12,123 nucleotides of DNA from assembly GCA_900762245.1 (NCBI GenBank), contig CAAFFR010000182.1, positions 1-12,123 on the forward strand, in the 5' to 3' direction. The first letter of the stretch is position 1. Each line of letters opens with the position of its first letter. The translations under genes were made by a program, and so were the position numbers. The notes beneath the pieces are model-generated. The model made no database searches. It saw only the letters and a program-made list of their open reading frames with translations, and was not told the DNA's origin. Positions 5,697 through 12,003 of the stretch are shown here, one piece after another. This DNA comes from an uncultured Oscillospiraceae bacterium (GTDB lineage Bacteria; Bacillota_A; Clostridia; Oscillospirales; Oscillospiraceae).

Positions 5697-7031
5697 ATGA
5701 AAAAGATCAAAGCGTTATCCGAAGGTGAATTTCTGAAACTGTTCTTTGCGCTGTTCTCTGCAGCCTTCCTGCTGGCGGCCTTCTTCATGCCGGACCGGGG
5801 CAGTATGCTTCCCGACCTGTGGCAGATCCTGAGCCAGCCCAGCAAGCTGACCTGCAGCTACTTTGCCACCGGCGGCTACGCGGCTACCTTCCTGAATATG
5901 GGTCTGGTGGGCGTTATCAGTCTGCTGCTGTTCGTGGCATTCAAGGGTACTCCCAACAATGCTTCCACCCTGGCCTTCATCCTGACCCTGGGCTTCGGCT
6001 CCTGGGGCATCAATATTCTGAATATATGGCCCACGGTATTTGGTGTAATGCTCTATGGCATCGTGAAGAAGGAGAAGTTTGGTTCTCTGGTCAATGCCAT
6101 GCTGTTTTCTACCGGCATTGCGCCTCTGCTCACCGATCTGATGATCCGCTACCCCTACGCTGAGGTGGTGGGCTTCAACCTGCCTGGCATTGGCCTTTCT
6201 CTGCTGGTGGGTGCCATCATTGGCTTCTTCCTGCCTGCGGGTCTTGCCAACTCTCCCAAGGTCCACAAGGGCTTTGACCTGTATTCCGCAGCGCTGCCCA
6301 TTGGCATGACCGCGTTTTTCCTGAATGCGACTCTGTTCAAGACCATGGGCGTGGTATTGCCTGCCGGTGCCGATGGCGCCCAGCTGCAGGTGGCATCCCA
6401 GTCCATGGTGAACATCTTCTGCCTGATCCTCTTTGGTGCCTGCATTGCCTTCGCCTTTGCCCTGGGCTGCAAGCCCAAGGACTACTGGCAGCTGCTGACA
6501 GACCCTGCCCTGGTGACAAATTTCTCCTCTACTTACGGCAACGCCACCTTCCTGATGAATGTGGGCATCTTCGGCCTGTTCATTCTGGGCTACTATAATC
6601 TGATTGGTGCTACCTTCAACGGTGTTACCTTCGGCATCATCTTCTGCATGCTGTCCACCTGTAATTCCGGCTCTCACCCCGGCAATGTCTGGCCCATTAT
6701 GCTGGGCTATGTGGCGGCAGCCACTGTCTTCGGCTGGCTGTCCCAGCTGGCTGGCGGTACCTTTACCCTGGCCGTCAATGCCCAGGCCATCTGTGTAGGC
6801 CTGTGCTATGCCAACGGTCTGAGTCCCATTTCTGATAAGTACGGTTGGAAGTATGGATTCCTTGCCGCAGTGATGCACTATCTGCTGGTGACCTCCGTGC
6901 CCAATCTCCACGGCGGCTTCTGCCTGTATAACGGCGGCTTTACCGCAGCCCTGATCTGCATTATCCTGATCCCCGAACTGGAGCGCTTCGCCAAGACCAA
7001 GGACGAACGCAAGGCCTTGAAGAGCAAATAA
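5697..7031 (+). CDS. DUF1576 family integral membrane protein, putative transporter
   Basis: A 444-residue very hydrophobic protein with about ten to twelve membrane segments and no signal peptide, matching DUF1576. It contains a visible internal duplication. DLWQILSQPSK...ATFLNMGLVG (40-73) parallels DYWQLLTDPAL...ATFLMNVGIFG (262-293). NIWPTVFGVMLY (109-120) parallels NVWPIMLGYVAA (330-341), and HKGFDLYSAALP (190-201) parallels HGGFCLYNGGFT (405-416). Two homologous halves are typical of transporters with pseudo-symmetric folds; Asn/Gly/Ser-rich stretches inside membrane regions (CNSGSHPGN, 322-330) could line a substrate site. Start: ATG 5697 with GAGGTG (5686-5691) five bases ahead; an upstream TTG at 5646 falls in the riboswitch terminator and is rejected. 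Regulation by ZTP suggests a substrate linked to purines, folate, formate, glycine or serine; this is inference. It is a single-gene unit. Confidence 0.88.
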   Translation: MKKIKALSEGEFLKLFFALFSAAFLLAAFFMPDRGSMLPDLWQILSQPSKLTCSYFATGGYAATFLNMGLVGVISLLLFVAFKGTPNNASTLAFILTLGFGSWGINILNIWPTVFGVMLYGIVKKEKFGSLVNAMLFSTGIAPLLTDLMIRYPYAEVVGFNLPGIGLSLLVGAIIGFFLPAGLANSPKVHKGFDLYSAALPIGMTAFFLNATLFKTMGVVLPAGADGAQLQVASQSMVNIFCLILFGACIAFAFALGCKPKDYWQLLTDPALVTNFSSTYGNATFLMNVGIFGLFILGYYNLIGATFNGVTFGIIFCMLSTCNSGSHPGNVWPIMLGYVAAATVFGWLSQLAGGTFTLAVNAQAICVGLCYANGLSPISDKYGWKYGFLAAVMHYLLVTSVPNLHGGFCLYNGGFTAALICIILIPELERFAKTKDERKALKSK

Positions 7032-7036
7032 AAGAG

Positions 7037-7075
7037 AAACCACCCGGACCCAAGTGACGTGGTCCGGGTGGTTTT
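7037..7075 (+). terminator. intrinsic terminator after DUF1576 gene
   Basis: A 14-bp perfect stem (7037-7050 with 7061-7074) has a ten-base loop and a short T-run. It lies 5 bases after the stop codon and ends the riboswitch-controlled unit. Confidence 0.88.
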
Positions 7076-7258
7076 GCGCAGATACGGTAAGAGCAAAGTA
7101 ACCAATATTTGGAGACGGCTTTTGTGCTCTGCGCCCATAGACAAACAGGAAATTTCATGCTACTCTAAATTCGGTTCCTGACATTAAGCGATGTTCGCTG
7201 CGTGAAAGGTGCGAATATGGGTTTTCTGCCGCAGAGCTTCTGCGGCCATCTTCCATTG
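7076..7258 (+). other. non-coding leader with several hairpins, unassigned
   Basis: The 270-base gap between the DUF1576 and TM1266 genes has no credible gene. Visible pairings are GCGCAGA (7076-7082) with TCTGCGC (7128-7134), CAGGAA (7146-7151) with TTCCTG (7175-7180), AGCGA-TGT-TCGCT (7187-7199), and an 8-bp hairpin GCCGCAGA-GCT-TCTGCGGC (7228-7246). A terminator follows. The series resembles an attenuated leader, but I could not match it to TPP, cobalamin, fluoride, FMN, molybdenum-cofactor or other common riboswitch consensus sequences. Confidence 0.4.
7138..7166 (+). promoter_or_regulatory. possible extended -10 promoter
   Basis: TAGACA (7138-7143, five of six to consensus), a 17-base spacer, and TACTCT (7161-7166) preceded by TGC as an extended -10. 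The -10 is poor (three of six). It is the best candidate I found for the TM1266-ABC unit. Confidence 0.35.
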
Positions 7259-7285
7259 CCGTACCGAAGGGTACGGTATTTTTTT
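7259..7285 (+). terminator. leader terminator upstream of TM1266 gene
   Basis: CCGTACC-GAAG-GGTACGG (7259-7276), extendable by two pairs, is followed after TA by seven T's (7279-7285). It ends 16 bases before the start codon at 7302. It cannot serve the DUF1576 gene, which already has a terminator at 7037-7075, so it is probably an attenuator for the downstream operon. Confidence 0.7.
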
Positions 7286-7301
7286 GTTTTGGAGGAAAAA
7301 C

Positions 7302-7559
7302 ATGGAAACACGGGTAGCGGTCATGAGCATCATTGTGGAAAACAGTGAGGCGGTGGAGAAACTGAATGGAATTCTGCATGAATACGGGGAGTATATCATC
7401 GGACGGATGGGCATTCCCTACCGCAAGCGGAAAGTCAGCATCATCGCCATTGCCCTGGATGCGCCTCAGAATACCATTTCCGCCCTGTCCGGCAAAATCG
7501 GCAGCCTGAGCGGCGTATCTGTCAAGACCGCATATTCCAGTGTGATAAGCACGGACTGA
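7302..7559 (+). CDS. TM1266 family iron-only hydrogenase system regulator
   Basis: An 85-residue protein matching the TM1266 family (putative regulator of [FeFe]-hydrogenase systems) along its whole length: METRVAVMSIIVENSEAVEK, LHEYGEYIIGRMGIPYRKR (27-45), IALDAPQNTISALSGKIGSL and a C-terminal GVSVKTAY. From family knowledge it has a small ferredoxin/ACT-like fold related to the NikR ligand domain. It has no DNA-binding helix, so 'regulator' reflects genome context more than proven function. A strong GGAGG (7291-7295) sits 6 bases before ATG 7302; the frame extends to 7209 but only through the leader terminator. It is the first gene of a four-gene operon, 14 bases before the solute-binding protein. 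No hydrogenase or hydE/F/G maturase gene is in the window. Confidence 0.92.
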   Translation: METRVAVMSIIVENSEAVEKLNGILHEYGEYIIGRMGIPYRKRKVSIIAIALDAPQNTISALSGKIGSLSGVSVKTAYSSVISTD

Positions 7560-7573
7560 AAGAGGTAAGTAGT

Positions 7574-8611
7574 ATGAAAAAATTCGTTGCATGGATTCTG
7601 ACTGCTGTTATGCTGCTGTCTATGGCAGCCTGCGCCAAAGAAGAACCCCAGCCATCCGAAACCACCGCAGCTGCTTCTGTGGAGACCACGGAAGCAGCTT
7701 TGGAGACCACTGCCGCAGCAGCTGTCCCTGTGAACGTAAGCGTGCTGAACGGCACCACCGGCTTTGGTATGGCCAATCTGATGGATGATGCCGCCAAGGG
7801 CGCCGCTGCTCTGGATTACCGGTTCACCGTGGAGACCGATGCCAGCAATATCGTGGCCGGTCTGGTCAATGGCAGCGTGGACATTGCGGCTCTGCCTACC
7901 AATGCGGCAGCTACCGTTTATAACAAGACCCAGGGCGGCGTGCAGGTGCTGGCTCTGAATACGCTGGGTGTTCTGTATCTGGTGACAGACGGCTCCGTGA
8001 CGGTGGAGTCCATGGCAGACCTGGCGGGAAAGACCGTCTATGCGCCTGCCCAGAATCCCAGCTTTATTTTCCAGTATCTGTGTGAGGCCAACGGCCTGAG
8101 CGATGTGACCATCGACAATACCTATGCCCAGCCTGCGGACCTGAATACCGCCGTGGCTTCCGGTGCGGTGAGCATTGCCGTGCTGCCGGAGCCTATGGTC
8201 ACGGTGGCAAAGTCCAAGAATCCCGACCTGAAGGTGGCACTGGACCTGACTGCCGAATGGGATAAGGTGGCCCCTGCCGGTTCTCTGGTTCAGGGCTGTG
8301 TGGTGGTCCGTAAGGACTTTGTTCTGGAGAATCCTGCCGCAGTGAATACCTTCCTGGTGGAATACGGCGCCTCCATTGCAGACCTGACCGGCGATATTGA
8401 GGGTACCGCCGCCAAGATCGAAGCGCTGGGCATCTTCACCAAGGCTGCCGTGGCGGCAAAAGCCATCCCCAACTGCAATGTCTGCTTCATTACCGGCAGC
8501 GACATGCAGGCAGCCCTGTCGGAATTTTTGACCATCATGCACGGTGTGGCACCTGCCTCTGTGGGCGGAAGCATCCCCGGTGATGACTTCTACTGCATCT
8601 TCAACGGATGA
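7574..8611 (+). CDS. ABC transporter solute-binding lipoprotein (SsuA/NMT1-like)
   Basis: A 345-residue extracellular lipoprotein. The signal peptide ends in a lipobox MAAC with Cys20. A Thr/Ala/Glu-rich linker with ETT repeats (about 26-51) spaces it from the membrane. The mature part shows the two-lobed fold of SsuA/TauA/NMT1-type binding proteins: VNVSVLNGTTGFGMANLMDD (53-72), the VNGSVDIAALPTNAAATVYN stretch, LAGKTVYAP, and a second-lobe AVLPEPMVTVA. Substrates of relatives include sulfonates, taurine, thiamine precursors and nitrate; nothing here identifies which, and this branch is usually annotated without a substrate. AGAGG precedes ATG 7574. Its stop overlaps the permease start by four bases (ATGA), indicating translational coupling. 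Confidence 0.9.
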   Translation: MKKFVAWILTAVMLLSMAACAKEEPQPSETTAAASVETTEAALETTAAAAVPVNVSVLNGTTGFGMANLMDDAAKGAAALDYRFTVETDASNIVAGLVNGSVDIAALPTNAAATVYNKTQGGVQVLALNTLGVLYLVTDGSVTVESMADLAGKTVYAPAQNPSFIFQYLCEANGLSDVTIDNTYAQPADLNTAVASGAVSIAVLPEPMVTVAKSKNPDLKVALDLTAEWDKVAPAGSLVQGCVVVRKDFVLENPAAVNTFLVEYGASIADLTGDIEGTAAKIEALGIFTKAAVAAKAIPNCNVCFITGSDMQAALSEFLTIMHGVAPASVGGSIPGDDFYCIFNG

Positions 8612-9357
8612 GCGGGGAGAAGAAGAACTTCGTAAAAAACCTGCTGGCAACGTTGTTCTGGCTGGTGGTATGGCATATGTTAGCGGTGCGCTGGGATAAT
8701 TTCCTGCTGCTCCCCACCCCGCTTCAGGTCCTCAGGCGTATGGGGGAACTGGCAGTGACGGCGCAGTTTTGGCAGATCGTGGCCGTATCCGTGGGACGCA
8801 TCCTGCTGGGTGCCCTGTCTGCCATGGCGCTGGGCGTCCTGCTGGCGGTACTGACGACTGCCAGTTCCGTGGCGGAAGCCCTGGCTGCTCCGGCCATGAC
8901 CGTGATCCAGGCTACTCCGGTGGCATCCTTTGCCATTCTGGTGCTGCTGTGGATGGACCGGGATCTGGTACCGGCTCTGATCTGCGGCATGATGGTGCTG
9001 CCGGTGGTCTGGAACAATGTCTGTGCCGGTATCCGCGGCACAGATCCCCAGCTGCTGGAAATGGCCAGGGTTTACCGGCTGCCCCGGCTTCGGATTCTGC
9101 GGCGGATCTATGTGCCCTCGGTGCTGCCCTATTTCCGGGCAGCCTGCTCCGCGTCCCTGGGATTGGGATGGAAGGCAGGCGTTGCCGCCGAAGTGCTGAC
9201 CGTACCCAAATCCTCCATCGGACGGATGATCTCGGAAGGAAAGCTGTATATGCTGACGGAGGACCTGTTTGTCTGGACTCTGACGGTGGTGCTCCTCAGC
9301 CTGCTGCTGCAGAAGGTCATGCTGTACCTTGTAAGAGGAGGTGAACTCCATGCTTGA
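8608..9357 (+). CDS. ABC transporter permease (SsuC/TauC-like)
   Basis: A 249-residue permease with about six membrane segments and the BPD_transp_1 domain. The cytoplasmic coupling (EAA-type) loop is clear at about 151-174: EMARVYRLPRLRILRRIYVP, with SVLPYF after it. Typical family landmarks are LLPTPLQVLRRM near the N-terminus, VIQATPVASFAILVLLW (99-115) and GLGWKAGVAAEVL (185-197). Length is normal for the family. It forms a homodimeric channel with the solute-binding protein upstream and the ATPase downstream, overlapping both genes (4 bases at its start, 8 at its end). Confidence 0.92.
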   Translation: MSGEKKNFVKNLLATLFWLVVWHMLAVRWDNFLLLPTPLQVLRRMGELAVTAQFWQIVAVSVGRILLGALSAMALGVLLAVLTTASSVAEALAAPAMTVIQATPVASFAILVLLWMDRDLVPALICGMMVLPVVWNNVCAGIRGTDPQLLEMARVYRLPRLRILRRIYVPSVLPYFRAACSASLGLGWKAGVAAEVLTVPKSSIGRMISEGKLYMLTEDLFVWTLTVVLLSLLLQKVMLYLVRGGELHA

Positions 9358-9913
9358 GCTAAAACACATCAGCCACAGCTATGGGGAAAACCGGGTTCTG
9401 GAGGATATCAGCCTGACAGTACAGCCCGGGCAGCGGACCGCCATTATGGGCCCCTCCGGCTGCGGAAAGACCACACTCCTGCGGATTGCGCTGGGACTTC
9501 TGGCACCCACCCGGGGAACGGCAGAAAACCGCTTTGCCAAAACGGCAGCGGTGTTTCAGGAGCCGCGGCTGCTGCCCTGGCGGACAGCGGCGGAGAATGT
9601 AAATCTGGTGCTGAAAGATGATGCTGCCACGCTGCCTTCCGCAAAGGCGCGTCTGGCCCAATTGGGTCTTGAAGAAGCGGCAGATAAATATCCCAGGGAA
9701 TTGTCCGGCGGTATGCAGCAGCGGGTAGCTCTGGCAAGAGCTCTGGCGGTGGAAGCAGATCTGCTGATTCTGGATGAAGCCTTCAAGGCCATGGATGACG
9801 CTCTGCGGGACCGTGTTATGGAAACCGTGAATCAGACCCCGGCCGCCATTCTGCTGGTGACCCACGACGAAGCGGAAGCCAAGGCCTTGGGCTGTGAAAT
9901 ACTCCGACTATAA
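9350..9913 (+). CDS. ABC transporter ATP-binding protein (SsuB/TauB-like, short)
   Basis: A 187-residue ATPase. Walker A GPSGCGKTT (34-42), Q-loop FQEPRLLPW (69-77), signature LSGGMQQRVALARAL (118-132), Walker B LLILDEAF (138-145), D-loop KAMD and His172 in THDEAEA are all present. It should be active. It is shorter than the roughly 250 residues usual for SsuB/TauB: the region between Walker A and the Q-loop is compact and the C-terminal tail after the switch His is only about 15 residues. Walker B reads DEAF rather than the common DEPF. The frame opens at GTG 9341, but that codon overlaps the GGAGG binding site (9336-9340), so ATG 9350 is chosen. It ends the operon, followed by a terminator. 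Confidence 0.92.
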   Translation: MLELKHISHSYGENRVLEDISLTVQPGQRTAIMGPSGCGKTTLLRIALGLLAPTRGTAENRFAKTAAVFQEPRLLPWRTAAENVNLVLKDDAATLPSAKARLAQLGLEEAADKYPRELSGGMQQRVALARALAVEADLLILDEAFKAMDDALRDRVMETVNQTPAAILLVTHDEAEAKALGCEILRL

Positions 9914-9916
9914 GAA

Positions 9917-9943
9917 AACACCCGGACGAAATGTCCGGGTGTT
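9917..9943. terminator. bidirectional terminator
   Basis: An 11-bp perfect stem (9917-9927 with 9933-9943) closes on GAAAT. It lies 3 bases after the ATPase stop and 20 bases beyond the minus-strand stop at 9964. The minus-strand side has the better T-run (TTTTCTTAT), so it serves both convergent units. Confidence 0.85.
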
Positions 9944-9963
9944 GTTTGCTTTATGGGTGCAGA

Positions 9964-11004
9964 TTACACATCCAGATAGCCGCACAGCAGCTTCAGAGTG
10001 TTATGGACGCCGTCGATATGGCTGCGTTCGTAGCCATGGCTGGCGTAGACACCGGGGCCGATGAGACCGTGGCGAATGTCGAAGCCGGCATTCAGGGTGG
10101 CTTCCACATCGGAACCGTAGAAGGGGTACACATCCACCGCATAGTCAGCGCCGGTCTTTTTGGCAGCGGCGATGAGCTTGCCTACCACCTCATAGCTGTA
10201 GGGACCGCCGGAATCCTTGGCGCAGATGCTGACCTTCTTCTCGGTGCAGCTCAGCCCGTCGCCCACACAGCCCATATCCACGGAAATGGCTTCCGTGACA
10301 CCGGTGGGGACAGAGGCGGCACCGCCGTGGCCCACTTCCTCGTAGACCGTCACATGGACCCAGGTCCGGCGGCGCAGGGGGATGGCGTTGTCGGCAAGAT
10401 ATTTGGCGAAGCCCAGCAGGATGCCCACACTGAGCTTATCGTCCAGGAAACGGCTTTTCAGGTAGCCGGAGGCAGTGCGGCGGGTCCGGGGGTCAAAGCA
10501 GACGAAGTCACCCACCTCAATACCCAGTTTACGGGTATCTTCGGAAGAACCGACCTCCTCGTCCAGCACCACTTCAGTGGTATCGAAGTCCCGCTTGGCG
10601 GTCTTGTAGTCGGGATTCACATGAACGGAGGCATTGCACAGCTGCAGAGTGCCCTCATAGACGCTGCCTTCCCGGGTATAGACCCGGACATTTTCCGCTT
10701 CTGCGTTTTCAGCACGCATGCCGCCCAGGTTAGTCAGCTTCAGCCGGCCGCTGCCCTTGATCTGGCTGACCATGGCACCCAAAGTGTCGGTGTGGGCAGC
10801 CAGCATCAGGCCGTCCTGGTCATCGGCACCGCCCAGATCGATGAGTACGCCGCCTTTGCGGGTAAGCTGGGCAGAAAAGCCGAGGCTTTCAAAGGCCTCC
10901 TTTACCCAGAGCGCGGCTGTTTCCGTAAAACCGGAAGGGGAGTCGATGGCCAGCAATGCGGCAGCCTGCTGCCATGCGTAATCGGCATAAGAAATGTTAA
11001 TCAT
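9964..11004 (-). CDS. M42 family metallopeptidase (aminopeptidase)
   Basis: A 346-residue cytosolic enzyme of the M42 (glutamyl aminopeptidase/TET) family, expected to remove N-terminal residues from peptides with two metal ions. Metal and catalytic residues are visible in the expected order: His71 and Asp73 in AAHTDTLGAMV, the bridging aspartate in FLDDKLSVG (D188/D189), catalytic Glu222 with metal ligand Glu223 in VYEEVGHGG, Asp243 in SVDMG, and a C-terminal His in YASHGYERSH (H323 or H329). The insertion around 85-180 would be the regulatory/oligomerisation domain that lets family members form dodecamers. AGGAGG lies about 6 bases before ATG 11004. Its start overlaps the stop of the YdcF-like gene by 8 bases, so translation is probably coupled. 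The specific substrate cannot be read from sequence. Confidence 0.92.
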   Translation of the reverse strand: MINISYADYAWQQAAALLAIDSPSGFTETAALWVKEAFESLGFSAQLTRKGGVLIDLGGADDQDGLMLAAHTDTLGAMVSQIKGSGRLKLTNLGGMRAENAEAENVRVYTREGSVYEGTLQLCNASVHVNPDYKTAKRDFDTTEVVLDEEVGSSEDTRKLGIEVGDFVCFDPRTRRTASGYLKSRFLDDKLSVGILLGFAKYLADNAIPLRRRTWVHVTVYEEVGHGGAASVPTGVTEAISVDMGCVGDGLSCTEKKVSICAKDSGGPYSYEVVGKLIAAAKKTGADYAVDVYPFYGSDVEATLNAGFDIRHGLIGPGVYASHGYERSHIDGVHNTLKLLCGYLDV

Positions 11005-11761
11005 ATTGACCTCCTAAGAGCAGATAATGCCAGACACCGGCCACTTCCCGCATGAAATGGTTGATTTTCTGGGCCACGCGGCTGGTCTGGGCGGGAATAC
11101 CCACAAATTCCACGTTACAGGCCTTGGCAAACAGACTGGCCCGGAACAGGTGGTATTCACTGGACAGGACTCCCAGCTTTTGGGGGCGCTGTCCGGTTTT
11201 TTCTTCGATAAGAGAGAGGGAAAACTGGAGATTTTCCCAGGTAGAGGTGGCTTCATCCTCCCGCCAGAGGCGCTTGGGGTCGATGCCCAGGTTCACCAGC
11301 TCCCGGTACATGCACTCGGCTTCGGTGATGGGTTCATCGGTGCCCTGTCCGCCGGAGAGAATGGCGATGACATTGGGATGGGCTTCCAGATATTCGTAAG
11401 CACCGCAGATCCGGTCCCAGAGGGAAACGGAGGGGCCGTCCTTATTGACCTTGGCACCCAGAACTACCATGTAATCGATGGACTCCGCCGGGCTGCCGAA
11501 GCTGGCACTGATGATGATTGCCTCCGTGGTTCCCACCACCAGCAGTCCCAGCACCAGCAGCGTGGTGAAAACCTTGACGGCAAGGGCCGCAAAGGCGGGA
11601 AATTTCAGCCCAAGCATGGGAATGAAGGTGTAAAACAGGATAATGGCAACCAGACACAGGCACACCAACGCGGAAAAGCTGTAGCCCGGAATGCAGAATT
11701 TTAAGAAAAAAGCAAGACCGCCAAGAGCGGCACATAAAAGCAGAGGAAAAACAGGTTTCAT
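10997..11761 (-). CDS. YdcF/DUF218 family membrane protein
   Basis: A 254-residue protein with three N-terminal membrane segments (about 4-21, 28-50, 56-86) and a DUF218/YdcF domain (about 97-240) predicted to face outside. Landmarks are YMVVLGAKV (97-105), ILSGGQGTDE (134-143), TEAECMYREL (146-155), EDEATSTWENL (168-178) and LSSEYHLFRA (199-208). Relatives (SanA, ElyC, YdcF) act in envelope integrity or lipid-carrier metabolism; the exact role here is unknown. The reading frame extends 44 codons further to 11893, but that piece is translation of the palindromic repeat at 11786-11928 (APLPPPYGGTLPKGEG). AAGGAGG five bases before ATG 11761 supports the shorter start. It is the upstream partner of the overlapping M42 peptidase gene. 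Confidence 0.9.
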   Translation of the reverse strand: MKPVFPLLLCAALGGLAFFLKFCIPGYSFSALVCLCLVAIILFYTFIPMLGLKFPAFAALAVKVFTTLLVLGLLVVGTTEAIIISASFGSPAESIDYMVVLGAKVNKDGPSVSLWDRICGAYEYLEAHPNVIAILSGGQGTDEPITEAECMYRELVNLGIDPKRLWREDEATSTWENLQFSLSLIEEKTGQRPQKLGVLSSEYHLFRASLFAKACNVEFVGIPAQTSRVAQKINHFMREVAGVWHYLLLGGQYD

Positions 11762-11785
11762 GGGGACCTCCTTGGAGGGGGAAAT

Positions 11786-11928
11786 GCCCTCCCCTTTGGG
11801 GAGGGTGCCCCCGTAGGGGGGCGGGAGAGGTGCGAGCGCATTGTGCCGATGGTGCTGGCAGATGGGCGAAATGGTACTGCCCTCTTCCGTCACGGCTTCG
11901 CCGTGCCACCTTCCCCTCTGGGGAAGGC
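11786..11928. repeat. MITE-like palindromic repeat, about 143 bp
   Basis: The element is bounded by two related palindromes, CCCTCCCC-TTT-GGGGAGGG (11787-11805) and CCTTCCCC-TCT-GGGGAAGG (11909-11927). They form imperfect terminal inverted repeats GCCYTCCCC...GGGGARGGTG. Inside each end is a further hairpin: GCCCCC-GTA-GGGGGGC (11807-11822) and CACGGC-TTC-GCCGTG (11891-11905). From memory, repeats of this look are widespread in gut Clostridia and often give rise to spurious PPPYGGTLPKGEG-type peptides. No transposase is encoded. The gap 11762-12003 holds only this element, a promoter candidate and a terminator. Confidence 0.75.
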
Positions 11929-11937
11929 TTTTGTCCT

Positions 11938-11966
11938 ATCTTACCACATCCCCCGTAAAAAAACAA
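11938..11966 (-). promoter_or_regulatory. possible promoter for the ydcF-M42 pair
   Basis: On the minus strand: TTGTTT (11961-11966), a 17-base spacer, and TAAGAT (11938-11943) preceded by TGG as an extended -10. Transcription would start near 11930 and carry the whole palindromic repeat in the 5' leader. The -35 matches consensus at only three positions and overlaps the thrS terminator. Confidence 0.4.
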
Positions 11967-11989
11967 GCCGCCCGGTATGGGCGGCTTGT
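11957..11989 (-). terminator. thrS intrinsic terminator
   Basis: On the minus strand an 11-bp GC-rich stem (11979-11989 with 11963-11973) closes on a five-base loop and is followed by seven T's (plus-strand A-run 11957-11963). It lies 14 bases after the stop codon at 12004. Confidence 0.9.
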
Positions 11990-12003
11990 ATCATAAGAAA
12001 AAC

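Noticed and set aside
5715..7043. 442-codon minus-strand open frame opposite the DUF1576 gene
   Set aside because: Its translation is Gln/His/Gly-rich with no domain signal, and the opposite strand has a riboswitch, ribosome binding site, membrane segments and terminator.
7466..8650. 394-codon minus-strand open frame opposite the solute-binding protein
   Set aside because: It spans parts of three operon genes in antisense and has no recognisable domain or start signal.
9931..11055. 374-codon plus-strand open frame opposite the M42 peptidase
   Set aside because: It begins within the terminator region and is antisense to a gene with all metal-binding motifs intact; shadow frame.
11762..11893. 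44-residue N-terminal extension of the YdcF-like protein
   Set aside because: It is translation of a palindromic repeat, and a strong AAGGAGG lies just before ATG 11761 followed by a normal membrane segment.
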